Below, piece after piece: positions 36,799 through 47,345 of a DNA stretch of 64,000 bases. This DNA is from Thuidium tamariscinum. Its lineage: Eukaryota > Streptophyta > Bryopsida > Hypnales > Thuidiaceae. Location of the stretch: assembly GCA_947034885.2 (NCBI GenBank), contig OX344749.2, forward strand, positions 11,113,501-11,177,500. The letters are read 5' to 3'. A model generated the notes under the pieces. It worked only from the letters and a program-made list of their open reading frames with translations, searched no databases and was not told the DNA's origin. Both the position numbers and the translations under genes were made by a program. Position 1 is the stretch's first letter; each line of letters starts with the position of its first letter.

Positions 36799-38481
36799 CT
36801 ACGTATCCGGCTCTGCTACCCTAGATCCTATAGTCGGGCTTTCCGCCCTACTGATCTGCTCGAAGACCTCGGTGAGGTTCCGATTCCGTTCTCCGTCTGT
36901 TGCAACCGGAGCTCCAGTAACCGGACTCGCAGGAGACTCCGACAACTGAATTGCCGCCTCCCGGTTGCCCGTTGACGCTCGCCCTGACTTCTTGGATTGC
37001 GGCGTCCTGTCCTTCCCTGGTCTCTGAGGCAACCCTTCGGAAATATCCGGTAGAGACAGATCGGAGAGTCTGACCGGAATTTCCGTCAGTCTCCGGCTAC
37101 AGTCTTCCATCCATTCGGCCGCCTCCCGAACCTTCACCAAAGTCGTCTCCACCTTTTCGGAGAAGTCGGACAGAATCCGGACTATCCGGCTTCCGGATAG
37201 TTTCTTCTCCTTGTGCACCTCTTCGTCAAACAGTTGAGCCCGGATGACAGCCGATCCGGGTTCCCCGAATGTTGCCTTCACGTGCTCCGCCAATTTGACG
37301 GTCTCCGCCGCCATCTCCTTGGTAGCGGCCTCGTTGTCCCTGAGAACAAGGAGCTCCGCCTTCAAACCGTCAACTTCCTCCTGAAGTTTCCGGTTTTCCT
37401 CCTCCATCTTGGCGAGATCCGCAGGCGAGGCGATGCAATTCCCTACCACGGTCGGGAGAGTATGATCCGGTTTGCCATTGACCATCTCCGCGATGTTCTC
37501 CAAGACGATCCGCTTGACCTCCCAATCCGCTCGGATGTTGCACAGGATTTCCGTCAGTTGCACGAACGGATCACTGGGATCCGTTTCCTCTGCTGCTGGT
37601 TCGGCCTGACCCGGTTCGGATGGTCCTGCTCTGCCTTCCGTTCCCGGATTGTGTCGGACCGGAGGAGATCCCCTCGTGTTCGGTGGTGTGGTCTTCTGCC
37701 GCTTCACGAGCGGAACTTCCGGTTCCTCTCCCTTATCCGAGTCCTCCCGCTCTGTCTCGGACTCGGAGCTCTCATCATCATCCGTTGACGTCTCCCCGTA
37801 CGTCAAGACTATCTTCTGGGTGTGCCACGTCTTCTCTTCCGTATCCGAAAGGAGCTGTAGATGGTGGTAGAGGTGGAAGAGGTAGGGGGAGATCGGAGTT
37901 GCCCTACTCCCTCCGAGGTTCTTCAGTAACCGGGTGATCAGGTCCTGTATGATCCGGCCCCAGTCCACTTTCCGGTCTCCGATCAGCGCACCGAAAATGG
38001 TGTTGGCCAGGCCGATCGTGATCCGGGTTGGTTTCTCCGGATGAAGGACCGGAAGCAGAAACTTCAACAGGCGCCTATGCCTGTCTTCGTTGCAGTCCAT
38101 GATCCGGTATCCGTCCTTCGAGTGAGGGGTGCCACTGAACTTGTTTTGGAGGAAGTCTACCTTCCTCCCGGCCGGTCCGTGCCCCTGGTGTTTGAACCCA
38201 TATACGGCCCTCCAGTGCGCCTCCGTCCATTTGTGCGGCATTCCCCGCGCCGTGTTGTCGAACTGATTCGACACCTTGCCCTTCAGCTCCTTCACCATCC
38301 GCTCCTCCTTGAAACCCCAGGGTATCTCTGCTAACCCTAGACACCCCATTGCGGTTAAGTCCGCCATCAAGTTGCTTTTCTCCGGCTCTGTGGAAGGGAT
38401 GAGCGGAACTACTTTCTTCAGCTTTATCCCTGAGGGTGGGGGTGTAGTGGACTCGGTTCTCTTCCGGCGTAGCTGCGGCAT
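36799..38481 (-). CDS. 560-aa plant-transposon/Gag-like protein
   Basis: A single uninterrupted frame starts at MPQLRRKRTE. An N-terminal half (about residues 45-245) is probably globular: WTEAHWRAVYGF, FLLPVLHPEKPTRI, then NTIFGALIGDRKVDWGRIIQ, then ISPYLFHLYHHLQLL. This resembles the domain found in putative plant transposon proteins and Gag-like proteins, from my recollection of such sequences. An acidic stretch (STDDDESSESETERED) and a basic VKRQK follow. A predicted coiled coil lies around residues 330-420 (MEEENRKLQEEVDGLKAELL), and the C-terminus is Ser/Pro/Arg rich. I see no CCHC zinc knuckle, protease, reverse transcriptase or DDE motif. It is the only gene of its element. Particle formation or DNA binding are both possible. 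The long intact frame suggests recent insertion or selection. Confidence 0.65.
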   Translation of the reverse strand: MPQLRRKRTESTTPPPSGIKLKKVVPLIPSTEPEKSNLMADLTAMGCLGLAEIPWGFKEERMVKELKGKVSNQFDNTARGMPHKWTEAHWRAVYGFKHQGHGPAGRKVDFLQNKFSGTPHSKDGYRIMDCNEDRHRRLLKFLLPVLHPEKPTRITIGLANTIFGALIGDRKVDWGRIIQDLITRLLKNLGGSRATPISPYLFHLYHHLQLLSDTEEKTWHTQKIVLTYGETSTDDDESSESETEREDSDKGEEPEVPLVKRQKTTPPNTRGSPPVRHNPGTEGRAGPSEPGQAEPAAEETDPSDPFVQLTEILCNIRADWEVKRIVLENIAEMVNGKPDHTLPTVVGNCIASPADLAKMEEENRKLQEEVDGLKAELLVLRDNEAATKEMAAETVKLAEHVKATFGEPGSAVIRAQLFDEEVHKEKKLSGSRIVRILSDFSEKVETTLVKVREAAEWMEDCSRRLTEIPVRLSDLSLPDISEGLPQRPGKDRTPQSKKSGRASTGNREAAIQLSESPASPVTGAPVATDGERNRNLTEVFEQISRAESPTIGSRVAEPDT

Positions 38482-38831
38482 GGCAACTATCCGGAAAACT
38501 ACCTCACTCCTCTCCTAGCCGCACGTCCCGTTCCTCACACACACTCACAATCACAAATACAAAAGTAATCTGCCCGTAATAACCACCTGCACATACACAC
38601 ACACACTCCTCTCCACACACCAGCGTCTCAGCGCACAGTCTGAAACCCGCGCCGCTGACAACTGCCCGCTCTGACAAAACACCCGCTGCTAATACTGACA
38701 GCCGCGTCACAGAAAATTGCGCCACCAAACACGCGCGGAAAACCAACTCACAGAAAAGGCGGAAAACGCTGAGGGTTGAAAAACACACAACGAAGCGCCT
38801 GAGAGCAAATGGGCCAACTGAAAATGTCAGG

Positions 38832-38840
38832 CCTTATATA
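38832..38840 (-). promoter_or_regulatory. possible TATA box of the 35.5-39.2 kb element
   Basis: On the minus strand the sequence reads TATATAAGG about 350 bp upstream of the ATG at 38481. It has the right orientation to drive the ORF. The assignment rests on this match alone. Confidence 0.35.
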
Positions 38841-39153
38841 CTTTCCAGAAATGGATCCGGTCTTCCGTTCCTGATCATCCGTTCCCGTTCTCATCCGATC
38901 GGTCCAAGTCCGGAAATCATCCGTTCCGTTCTGGGACTGAATCCGAATAGAATCCGTTCTGTAGGGTCCGGAATTTTTCCGTTCCAGTATTCCGTCGTAA
39001 TAAACCGGAATTATTCTGCCACCGGTCTCTACAACATTATCTGGTACTACTTCTGGATCTTACCCGTTCCCTGAACAAATCCGGTTGCTAAATTTTCCAC
39101 TTTCCGCTCCATACTGACTTTAAATGGAAAGATCAAAAATATGTCTTGCCACA

Positions 39154-39158
39154 GGTGG
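39154..39158 (+). repeat. target duplication GGTGG, right copy
   Basis: Right-hand copy of the 5-bp GGTGG, directly after the CA end of the element. Removing the element joins ATGCATA-GGTGG to GCACTTC, consistent with an uninterrupted host sequence. Confidence 0.7.
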
Positions 39159-39895
39159 GCACTTCTATTGATTCTTGCAGGTGACGTCACTTCTGAAATG
39201 TAAATGATGAATGCATTCGTTTGACGTGGGTATACCAAGACCCGCCGCAGTTCTTTTCTGTGCAAACTTTCGGTTGTTATGCTCTGCACATTTCTGTACT
39301 ATAGTTGCCGAGTGCAAGCATGTTCGAATGAACTAGAGAACGTAGCATTTGCATGGCGTAAGGAAATGCTACTTATGCTGCCACACTGTTTCTGAAAACC
39401 CCCTGTACAGTGTGGATGCGTGACTGCTCTGTATAGTGTTCTCACAGTGTAGTTGGTGCTTTGAGGTCACTTCCCGTTGTCGAGGTACCTATGTCAGGTG
39501 TAGAATAGAGTATCCAACAACAAGAATGGAGTACATAGAATTCTCGTATTCTGTGTATGATTTCAGAGTGGTACAACATAGGTCATTGACCTGTAATGTG
39601 AAACTTAGCTAATACGCATGTTTTTAATGAAAGTACGTCGTCATGTTCACCGTCTCTTCTATTGAAGTGTCGTGCTAGTTTGGTGCAGGGAATGCGAGTG
39701 ACCTTCATGGTTTGCTGTACAAAGAATGCGTGGAATATGTAAGGTTTCGGTCAAAGCTGGACTGCATTGGAATTGAAGAAGAAAGCATTGGTATGTACGT
39801 ACGGAATTGCAATCCGAAATCGCAGTTTTCATGACGTTTTCTGTTATTTATTGTTTTAGTCAGTGGTGCAGTACGCGCAGTAGAAGAAAACTGCG

Positions 39896-40052
39896 TTAGA
39901 AATCTGCGAAATGCGTGGGCTGGATTTTGTTCAGTTCCACGTTTCCAACGCAGAAATCTGCGTTGGAAAGCATTCGGCATTCCAACGCAGATTTCTGCGT
40001 TGGGAACGTGGAACTGAATACATTGCAGCCCACGTGTTTCGTAGATTTCTAA
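39896..40052. repeat. long foldback (inverted repeat), 73-bp arms
   Basis: Arms 39896-39968 and 39980-40052 are inverted copies with about ten mismatches, separated by an 11-base loop. The inner parts (TTCCAACGCAGA(A)ATCTGCGTTGG) are themselves near-palindromic. Weaker pairing seems to extend outward. It would form a long imperfect hairpin and could be a small MITE or a source of small RNA. Confidence 0.85.
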
Positions 40053-40140
40053 CTCATTTTTCCTCTTGTACAGAACATAGAAACTCGTGTTCTTTACGAA
40101 AAAACGAACTACTTAGGGGCAACTCTTTTTCTTGAAGCAC

Positions 40141-40143
40141 TTA
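40141..40143 (+). repeat. CACTA-2 target duplication TTA, left copy
   Basis: TTA immediately precedes CACTA at 40144 and is repeated right after TAGTG at 55746-55748. A 3-bp duplication is the hallmark of CACTA insertion. Confidence 0.85.
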
Positions 40144-40188
40144 CACTACAAAAAAACAGGGGTAAATGTGACTACGATAAATGACTGC
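40144..40188 (+). repeat. CACTA-2 left terminal inverted repeat
   Basis: Forty-five bases opening CACTACAAAAAAA and closing ACTACGATAAATGACTGC. They pair with the reverse complement of 55701-55745 at 36 of 45 positions, with mismatches concentrated at positions 14-25. Confidence 0.9.
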
Positions 40189-41455
40189 ATGTCCGGAACA
40201 ACTCAAAAATGACTTCGCATTCCATAATTTCACCAGCGGAGGCGCAGTCACATGGCTGGAGTCATACAGAAGTCATGTAGCAGTCGTCTACGGGAGTGAG
40301 CAACGAAGTCCGCCTGCCGTCGACGCTTTTCTGTTCAGTCTATGAATGTCTGTCATTGGAAACCGTCTGGGTCGACACTAGTCGTTGAAAAGTCGAACAA
40401 CTCAACTTCGAGTAACTAGGAAATGACTACAGAGCGACTACATTGCTCGGGATCTGCCCTACTGCCCAATGTTAACATTTGCCGGGCAGGAAGTCTAAAA
40501 CTTTCGGCGTGCAGGCAGTATGGGACTTTCAAGAGGCGTCTTCGGGTGACTTTTTGGCGACTCCAAAACGACTTGTGGACCCCAAATTAGGATGGCAGGC
40601 CATTTCCCAGCAGCACGGAGGCCTGAAGAATGTGCTGACGTGGCCGGCAGTCATTTTGGCAACACTGGTATGCAACTTCCGGTAACTGCTTCGCAACTCA
40701 GAAATGACTAATGGCCAAGGGTGGTTTCAGGCGCATAGCTCTTGTTCTCCCTGCTTATGAGGGGCATGGTTCTTTACTAATGCAGCAATAAGGCATGGTT
40801 ACAACACTGAGAGGCAGTTTCTGATGCCCTCTGAGATTTTCTAAGACTTTGGATGTTGCGTCTTCCTGCCTTAGAAGTGGCTCACTTTAGGCATTTCTTG
40901 AATGCCTAACAAGTGGTATGGGATACAATACGTTACCTTGAAATTCTCTAAGTACCTTGCATAGGAGGTGGTGTTCAGGGAACTCTAGCATTGAGCTTCG
41001 CTTTTTTTTCTACATTAGAAGTACCAAATGTTTCTTTCTCCAAGTTTAGGTAAAGAGAAGTCCGGAATTTTGTAGTAACATGAAAACTGACTTCCCAATT
41101 GTACGTCAGCCCCCGTATGAATCATAAAGTGACAGCGGTGTCTTCATATTCTTCTAGAGGAAGCCTACCATCTTCTGGCATTACACCCTGACCGCAACTG
41201 AGCTTCATATTACTCGGAAATGACTACTTTGTGACTTAAGTAACTACTATATGACTTCACTGAGTCTTCCACTAATACACCTGACTACGTTGCAACTTCA
41301 TCCCTACTGTAGAGTGACTACACAGAATTGCCTACAAGAGATATGCTCAGGATGTCGGCTTCTCACATCACCTGCAGCGGAGATAAAAGTGCAGCAATAC
41401 AGAGCGGGAAGAAAATAAGGAAGCACAGAAGATGTGCAACCTAAATCAAGTCATG
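40189..41455. other. left subterminal region of CACTA-2
   Basis: Non-coding. Many dispersed short repeats of the type ATGACTTC, GACTAC and AGTCAT are present, probably accessory-protein binding sites. No gene is supported. Confidence 0.6.
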
Positions 41456-44400
41456 CTAATACCCTTCACGAGCTAATAGATTATCCTCTTCAGATAATTC
41501 TATGGCCCCAATCAGACTTACCGATTCATTGGGAATTGGTAGCCTATAGGGAGCTCTTAGCCCTTCGCTTTCGACTGTAGTGCGCAAAAATGCATCACCT
41601 GTGTCAACGACCTCTCGTCGTGCTCGTGCCTCTTTACGTAGCACAACTTTCCAACCTGGTCTCTCTGTGACGTCGGAGAAGAACACTTGTGTAGCTTGGC
41701 TGGGGAAAATGAAAGGGTCGGCCAAGCGAGGCAATTTGTGGCGGAAGTTTACGACGAGGAATCCAGACTCATCCTTTGTGTATGTAGGATTACCTCGATT
41801 GTCTTGGGATTTCACCCACTCACAACGAAGGAGAATTATCTTTGTGCTCAATGCACCATAATCCAACTCAATTACGTCCTTCAGCACTCCCACATAGTTC
41901 ACAGACAACTCCGCCTCATTTTCTGTGGGCTCCTGAAAAACAGATGCTACCCCGCTATTGTAACTCAACAAGTGTCTGGTATTGTCATCCTCCACTCGAA
42001 AGTGGTTGCCAAACGTTGTCACCCGTGCATACCTAGTTGCTCTCTGCGATGGGTTCTTGCTCAAGAGAAAGCGGTCCATGTCTTCTGGGTTATGGAAGTC
42101 CGTCTCCAACTGCCCCACTATGTGTTCCATCCACTCGGCTAGTGAGGGGGTCCCAGGATTCTCCTGCAATTCACTCTTCCAAGTCCTTTGCAAGCAAGAA
42201 AACCAAAATCAGTACAAGAAGGCTAGGGCCTTAGGGCCATGCGTACTAGATCCATGACTTATCCATGACTTCGACTACTGACTTCTAAGTCACATCTAAG
42301 TCACTCAACGTCTTCAGAACTTCAAAATAACTTAGAAATAACTAATCAGTGACTTCGGCATTTTTTACTTTTTAGAGCCACTGACATGGACAAAAGCCTC
42401 AGTGATAGAGCCATGGACTACAGTTCGTGGTCACTATATCATATGATACTGCAAGTGAAAAACTTACATAAACAAATCTTGCATGGCCGAGGCGTTTGAG
42501 AGTACATAACGGTGGGCCACATCTCTGAGCTCACGACTCATGACGTATGGCCTTCCAGCCCCTTGCAGAACCTCCTCTGCATCTCCATATTCTTCATCTT
42601 CATCCCACACACGCCTCTGAGTGCCTTCAAAACCGTGCAGGTACTCTGTCATGAATCCAAGGCATTCGTCCTTCAAGTACCCCTCCGCCATGCATGCCTC
42701 CGGTTGTGCCATATTTCTCACGTGGCTCTTCAGTGTCTTCATGTACCGCTCCACTGGATACATCCACCGAGCACTAACTGGACCACACAGGTCCAACTCC
42801 TTTGCAAGGTGGTATGGGAGATGAGTCATGATGTCAAAAAAAGACGGTGGGAACTCGATCTCCAACAATGCCATGCTCTCTGCTACATTGGCCTCTAGTG
42901 AGGGAAAGTCCAATGGATTGTACACCTTCGTGCTCAAGCGACGAAATACCCTGCACATTCTCATAATAGCCATCCGAGGGCCAGGTTCCATCAAACCACG
43001 GAGAGCTAGTGGCATCACCTGTTGCATTAAGATGTGGTAATCGTGCGACTTCAGCCCACCAAAGTTCTTCTTGCGGAGGCATTTGGCAAGGTCTGAGGAA
43101 TATCCTGTGGGTGTCTTCAGAGACTCAATGCACTTCACAAATTTCTCAAATTCCTCTTCAGACAATACATAAGATGCTTGTAGTTTCACCATCTTCCCGG
43201 CCTTACGTGGGTGTGGAGTGAGCCACAAGTGCTTCCTCACATTGCGGCGTTGCAAGTCCCTGCGCACTTTCACGGTGTCCTTCTTGCCTGCTATGGTTTT
43301 CAAAAAGTTCTTGGCAAGGTTCAACTCGCAATGCATGAGGTCCAGTGTATAGCGGATGAGAAGATACTGTAGACAGAGCCATCAAGTACGGGTTAGGGAC
43401 GCCATGGTTACATAAAAGTCATTCTATAGTTGCAAATGGAAACATCCCGACAACAACTACTCCTGTATGACTTAGGCAGGACTCGTGTGTGACTTCAAAC
43501 TAGCTTACTGGGTACATCGAAGTCATTTCCCTTCAGGAGGGCGCTCATTCGTCACTCACCCTCCAGTATGGCAATCTGAAGAGAATGCTGAGGCGCTTTA
43601 GACCAAAAATTTTGGAGGGGTCCCCGGTGGCACCATCTCTGTTGCCTGCTGCTCTCCACGCCTCGCAGTCCAATGCGTGCTGGATTTGTTCCTCCACGGT
43701 GACAGCCCGTGGTTTCGGGCGGTTTTCTATGAATCCAGTGAAGTGGTCCTTCATTTCTTCAGACCTATAAGGATGATCTTCGGGGAGCCATCGGTGAGTC
43801 CCAGCATAAGTTTGCTTGCCAAGCTCAATAGAATGCTCAGCTCCAAGATCTTGGCCACACCATGGACATGCTGCATATCCTTGATGGGAGAATCCTCCAA
43901 CGGTGCCATAACCTGGAAAGTCATGGATAGTCCATAGTAGCATGGCCCGCAATTGGAAAGCCTTCTGCCCTACGTCCTTTCTGACATCGTGAGCTGGGAC
44001 TCCAGCCCATAGCTGCTCCAGTTCTTCAACAAGAGGCTCCAAATACACATCGAACACATCACTGGTGACTGACTCCCTCCCCGGAATCAAGAAGGCCAGT
44101 AGAATGAAAAATTTCTTGGTGCTCAACCATGGAAGCAAGTTGTAATTGAGTAATACAACCGGCCACGTGGACCATGATGTCCTGTTCTGCTTGTAAGGGT
44201 TGACTCCATCAGCTGCCAAGGCAAAATGAACATTTCGTGGATCATTTGGAAATGTGGGATCCACATTCTCTTCAAAATGGAGCCAAGCCTTAGAGTCACA
44301 TGGATGTCTAACAAGGCCATCTCCTCCTTCTTGGTTGCTCCAGTTCTGGGCATGCCAAACCATGAGCTCCGAAATTTTAGGACTCATGAACATTCATTGC

Positions 44401-45329
44401 AACCTCGGAATGATGGGAAAGTGACGAAGCACTTTCAGTGGATAACAACGGCGCTCCTCATCTCTATATCTATGACCACCACACTTTGGGCACCGTAGGG
44501 CATGTTCATGAGGTCCACGGAAAAGCACGCAACCTTTTTCACATGCATGGATAGTATCGTATGTCAAACCCAATTTCCCTGTGAGGGACTGTGCTGCGTA
44601 ATAATTCCGTGGCAAGTTATTGTTCCTCGGCAAGAGATGGGAATGCAATATGCTAAACAGCTCGTTGGCGCAGTGGTTGTTGACTCCATGCACCGTGCAT
44701 AGATTCATCAATAGTACCGTCGCGGCAAGCTTGCTAGAAGCAGCCTCATCGTACAATGGCTGCAAGCACTCTTCCAGCGCCCTTGCATCAAAGTTCGGCT
44801 CACTGTCGCCTCCATCAGTGCCTACGGTGGGAGGCACAAACTCATCGCGGCATTCATCTGGCTCTGCTACATCGGCGTTGGAGTCTTGCATACACTCCTC
44901 GTGGATTGAATCCGCGGTGTCAAAAGCATTCCTGACTTCCTCCTGCATTTCTTCTACAGAAATAGTTGGACCTTGTACTGGGCCCAAAGCTTGGTTCAAG
45001 ATACCCTGGACATCAACAGTGGCATCGACGCCTCCCTCTACTGGTGCACCTGGATACCAAAATTCACGCTCCCACTCCTCATCAGAGGAGTCTCGTGTGC
45101 CCGGGCTTCTCTAGATCCTAGATTGGGGATACCGACCGTGACGTATAAGGTGATTCCGTACGTTCTTCAGTAGCAGTCTCTTACGCCCCTTGCAATTGTT
45201 GCAGGGACAATGCAATTTCGTAACATTGTACTCCCTGGCTCTTTGCAGCTCCCTCAGCCATAGGCGCTCATCTCGAAGTCTCTGTCTTTCAGTGTCGGAC
45301 AAGGGCAACCTAGCGGGAATCATGTGCAT
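41456..45329 (-). pseudogene. CACTA-2 Tnp2-type transposase with two nonsense codons
   Basis: Minus-strand exons 43560-45329, 42468-43366 and 41456-42185 join in phases 0 and 2, covering 1133 codons. The N-terminus has LHCPCNNCKGRKR. The core has CEKGCVLFRG, CPKCGGHRY, RHFPIIPRLQ, LAADGVNPYKQN and LLWTIHDFPGYGT. The second exon holds LLIRYTLDLMHCELNL plus DUF4218 (MTHLPYHLAKELDLCGPV, MYPVERYMKTLKSHVR). The last is DUF4216 (QATQVFFSDV). The frame is broken only by TAG at 45111-45113 and TGA at 44394-44396. The TGA stands where CACTA-1 Tnp2 has Arg (RLQRMF), so it fits CGA to TGA. Unlike CACTA-1, there is no intron between LMQQ and the following V.PLALR. Without readthrough, this gene cannot make full-length transposase. 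Confidence 0.9.
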
Positions 45330-46971
45330 TGGAGTTACGAATTCGTATACGTCTGAAATGAACCTGGTGTAGTGGTAGGGTGGTGTACCGCATTCTTTAA
45401 CTTCCTTGCCGCTCCAAGCGCAAAGGATCCTCTCCGACGAACAAGTTCTACGGATGCAGGAATGCCAGTGACGTCACTTCTAAATAACTGGAAAACGTCT
45501 CCAGTAACTGAAGAATGACTTCCGAAGTCACTGCAATGTCAATGAAATTAACAGGTCAATGACTTTTATATGTGTACGACTTCCAAACAATGTACAGGAT
45601 TCTTGGGCAGTGTGACAGTTGATAGTACTAGAGAAGAAAGTCGTCAAACATGACCTTAGCCAATGCAAGAAATTTATTTCAAAATAGGCATTCGAAATTG
45701 GCATTCAAAATGAGAGCATCGTCTTTGTTATCACATACTACACGGAACTTAGTTTGTGGTCTTGCATTGCAAAAAAACGCGTTTTAAAAGGGCCATGAAA
45801 TACAACAAAAAGACGCCTGGTCAAAGGAGTGATCCTTCATTCATGGGGATTTGTAAACATATCGTCCGGTCCGGATGGCCTTTGTCGAATACGGGGACGG
45901 TCAATACATGGTGCTTCATGGTTATTTCGACCAAGGGCCAGAAACACCCAAGCTTCAAAACGCCTGTCTAGCTCATTATTCATAGGGGAAGGTGGCCTCT
46001 GGGATGCTTCCGTGTTGTCCAAAGTTTGTCCATGTACTGCGACAATTGCATCACTGGTACCTTCAATTTGAAGAGCTGAACTTCCGTTCATTTCTAGAGT
46101 TGCAGTCGGGGACCGCGAACTTGAACTGCTCAGCGCACTTTTTCGGTTTGTGATGCCCACCTCATTGTCACTTTCAGGTGTCACCATTCTGCGTCTCTTC
46201 CTCAAGAATAGTGGAGCAGCTCTAAGTACTTTGCGCTTTGGCATTCTCTACTAGAAAACTACTATGTATATATATTCGTATCACGTATATCACGTACTTG
46301 GGCTTATACCACTATTTCTAAGAAGGAATATGAATATGTGGGTGGAATACCTGAAGGGATTCACCCAGAAAGACTTGAGCGGAAAGCTGTTCCTCTCAAA
46401 TCCTTTGCAAGTGATTCCCAAAGTTGCTGATGACCACTACAGTATATGCGATTTGTGCTTCCTGAATCACGTCCATGACATATCCCACATTAGAGCTCCA
46501 CGTATTCAGTGTCGCTGTGCCACTCATTTTAACCTTGAATCCTGAACCAGAACTCACAGAACTATGACAACTGAGAGTGTGATTGAAGGAAATTCAAATC
46601 CACAATACCCGTGTACGCGCACAAAAACGGTGGGCCCTCACATGCGGCTTTATAATTAGTCCCCACAAGAAGGTAAGTGTTTGAAGAAGTAATTTTTAAT
46701 GACTAGTTATTGACTGCTGAAGATTCAAGTCACCAGTAAGTTACTGGGAAGTCATTAATGGTGACTACGGGACAGGCTAATTTGTGTCCTTGAACTTCAC
46801 GTCCCACTTCAGCAGCCAAAGATGAATACTGATACAACGGCGTGGAAATCCCCAAACCTTCGATAGAGGATTAGCCAAAAAACGTACTTCATGGCGAATA
46901 CTTCGCGAAAAAGAATACAGACTCACTCCAGCATAGGTGCGTAACTGTATCCACCAAAAAAAATTATTGGG
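45330..46971. other. intergenic region of CACTA-2 upstream of tnp2
   Basis: Carries one candidate small ORF (45837-46244, minus) and otherwise non-coding DNA with AGTCA/GACTT words. The tnp2 promoter is presumably here. Confidence 0.45.
45837..46244 (-). CDS. small basic ORF upstream of CACTA-2 tnp2 (hypothetical)
   Basis: A 135-residue frame starts MPKRKVLRAAPLFLRKRRRM, a strongly basic bipartite-type nuclear signal. It continues with a Ser-rich stretch and ends MFTNPHE. It has the same orientation as tnp2 and lies about 500 bp upstream. It could be a separate accessory protein or an upstream exon. CACTA-1 has a basic, Cys-containing candidate in the corresponding place (21515-22071). No family is recognised. 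Confidence 0.35.
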   Translation of the reverse strand: MPKRKVLRAAPLFLRKRRRMVTPESDNEVGITNRKSALSSSSSRSPTATLEMNGSSALQIEGTSDAIVAVHGQTLDNTEASQRPPSPMNNELDRRFEAWVFLALGRNNHEAPCIDRPRIRQRPSGPDDMFTNPHE

Positions 46972-47345
46972 AAATGACATGGCCTGCTCTAAGGTGTACA
47001 AAGGGTATGACAAAAAAAAAAGGAAATGACTTGGTGTGCTGTAATCTATACAAGGAAGCCAACCCAAAAAAAAAGGGAAATGACTTGGTGTGTTGTAAGG
47101 CATACAAGGAAGCCAACCCAAAAAAAAAGGGAAATGACTTGGTGTGTTGTAAGCTATACAAGGAAGCCAACCAAAAAGAAAAGGGAAATGACTTGGTGTG
47201 CTATAAGGTATACAAGGAAGCCAACCAAAAAAAAAAGGGAAATGACTTGGTGTGTTGTAAGGCATACAAGTGAAGAAAAAAAAAATGGGTTCAAATGACA
47301 TGGCCTCCTTGAAGGTGCTAAAGTCAACCAAAAAAAGAGAATGCA
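46972..47345 (+). repeat. 54-bp minisatellite, about seven units
   Basis: Units start AAATGACTTGG at 46972, 47024, 47078, 47132, 47186, 47240 and 47293 (spacings 52, 54, 54, 54, 54, 53). Each unit carries an A-run of 8-10 bases. Because 54 is divisible by three, several frames stay open: plus-strand repeats of GNDLVCCKAYKEANPKKK and a 189-codon minus-strand frame (46777-47346). I regard these frames as consequences of the repeat, not genes. The AAATGACTT core resembles subterminal words of the element. Confidence 0.93.

Larger units (their letters stand above)
35531..39153 (-). mobile_element. 3623-bp element of uncertain class, TIR-like ends and GGTGG target duplication
   Basis: The left end reads TGTCGCAACACA and the reverse complement of the right end reads TGTGGCAAGACA, 10 of 12 identical. 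Both sides are flanked by GGTGG. TG..CA ends with a 5-bp duplication suit an LTR retroelement. However, I find no pair of long direct repeats, reverse transcriptase or integrase. Instead both flanks of the single ORF are filled with copies of CCGTTCC/GGAACGG and CCGGA, in both orientations, as in DNA-transposon subterminal regions. It could be a large solo LTR with an internal ORF, a gag-only retroelement with decayed LTRs, or an unfamiliar DNA transposon. It is inserted in CACTA-1. Confidence 0.65.
39154..40143. other. continuation of CACTA-1 between two insertions
   Basis: About 1 kb with the same GAAGT-type composition as 25-35.5 kb. It contains a foldback at 39896-40052 but no supported gene. 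It ends at the TTA target site of CACTA-2. Confidence 0.5.

Noticed and set aside
37213..37937. Plus-strand frames up to 191 codons in the 3.6-kb element
   Set aside because: Antisense to the 560-codon minus-strand ORF and without domain features.
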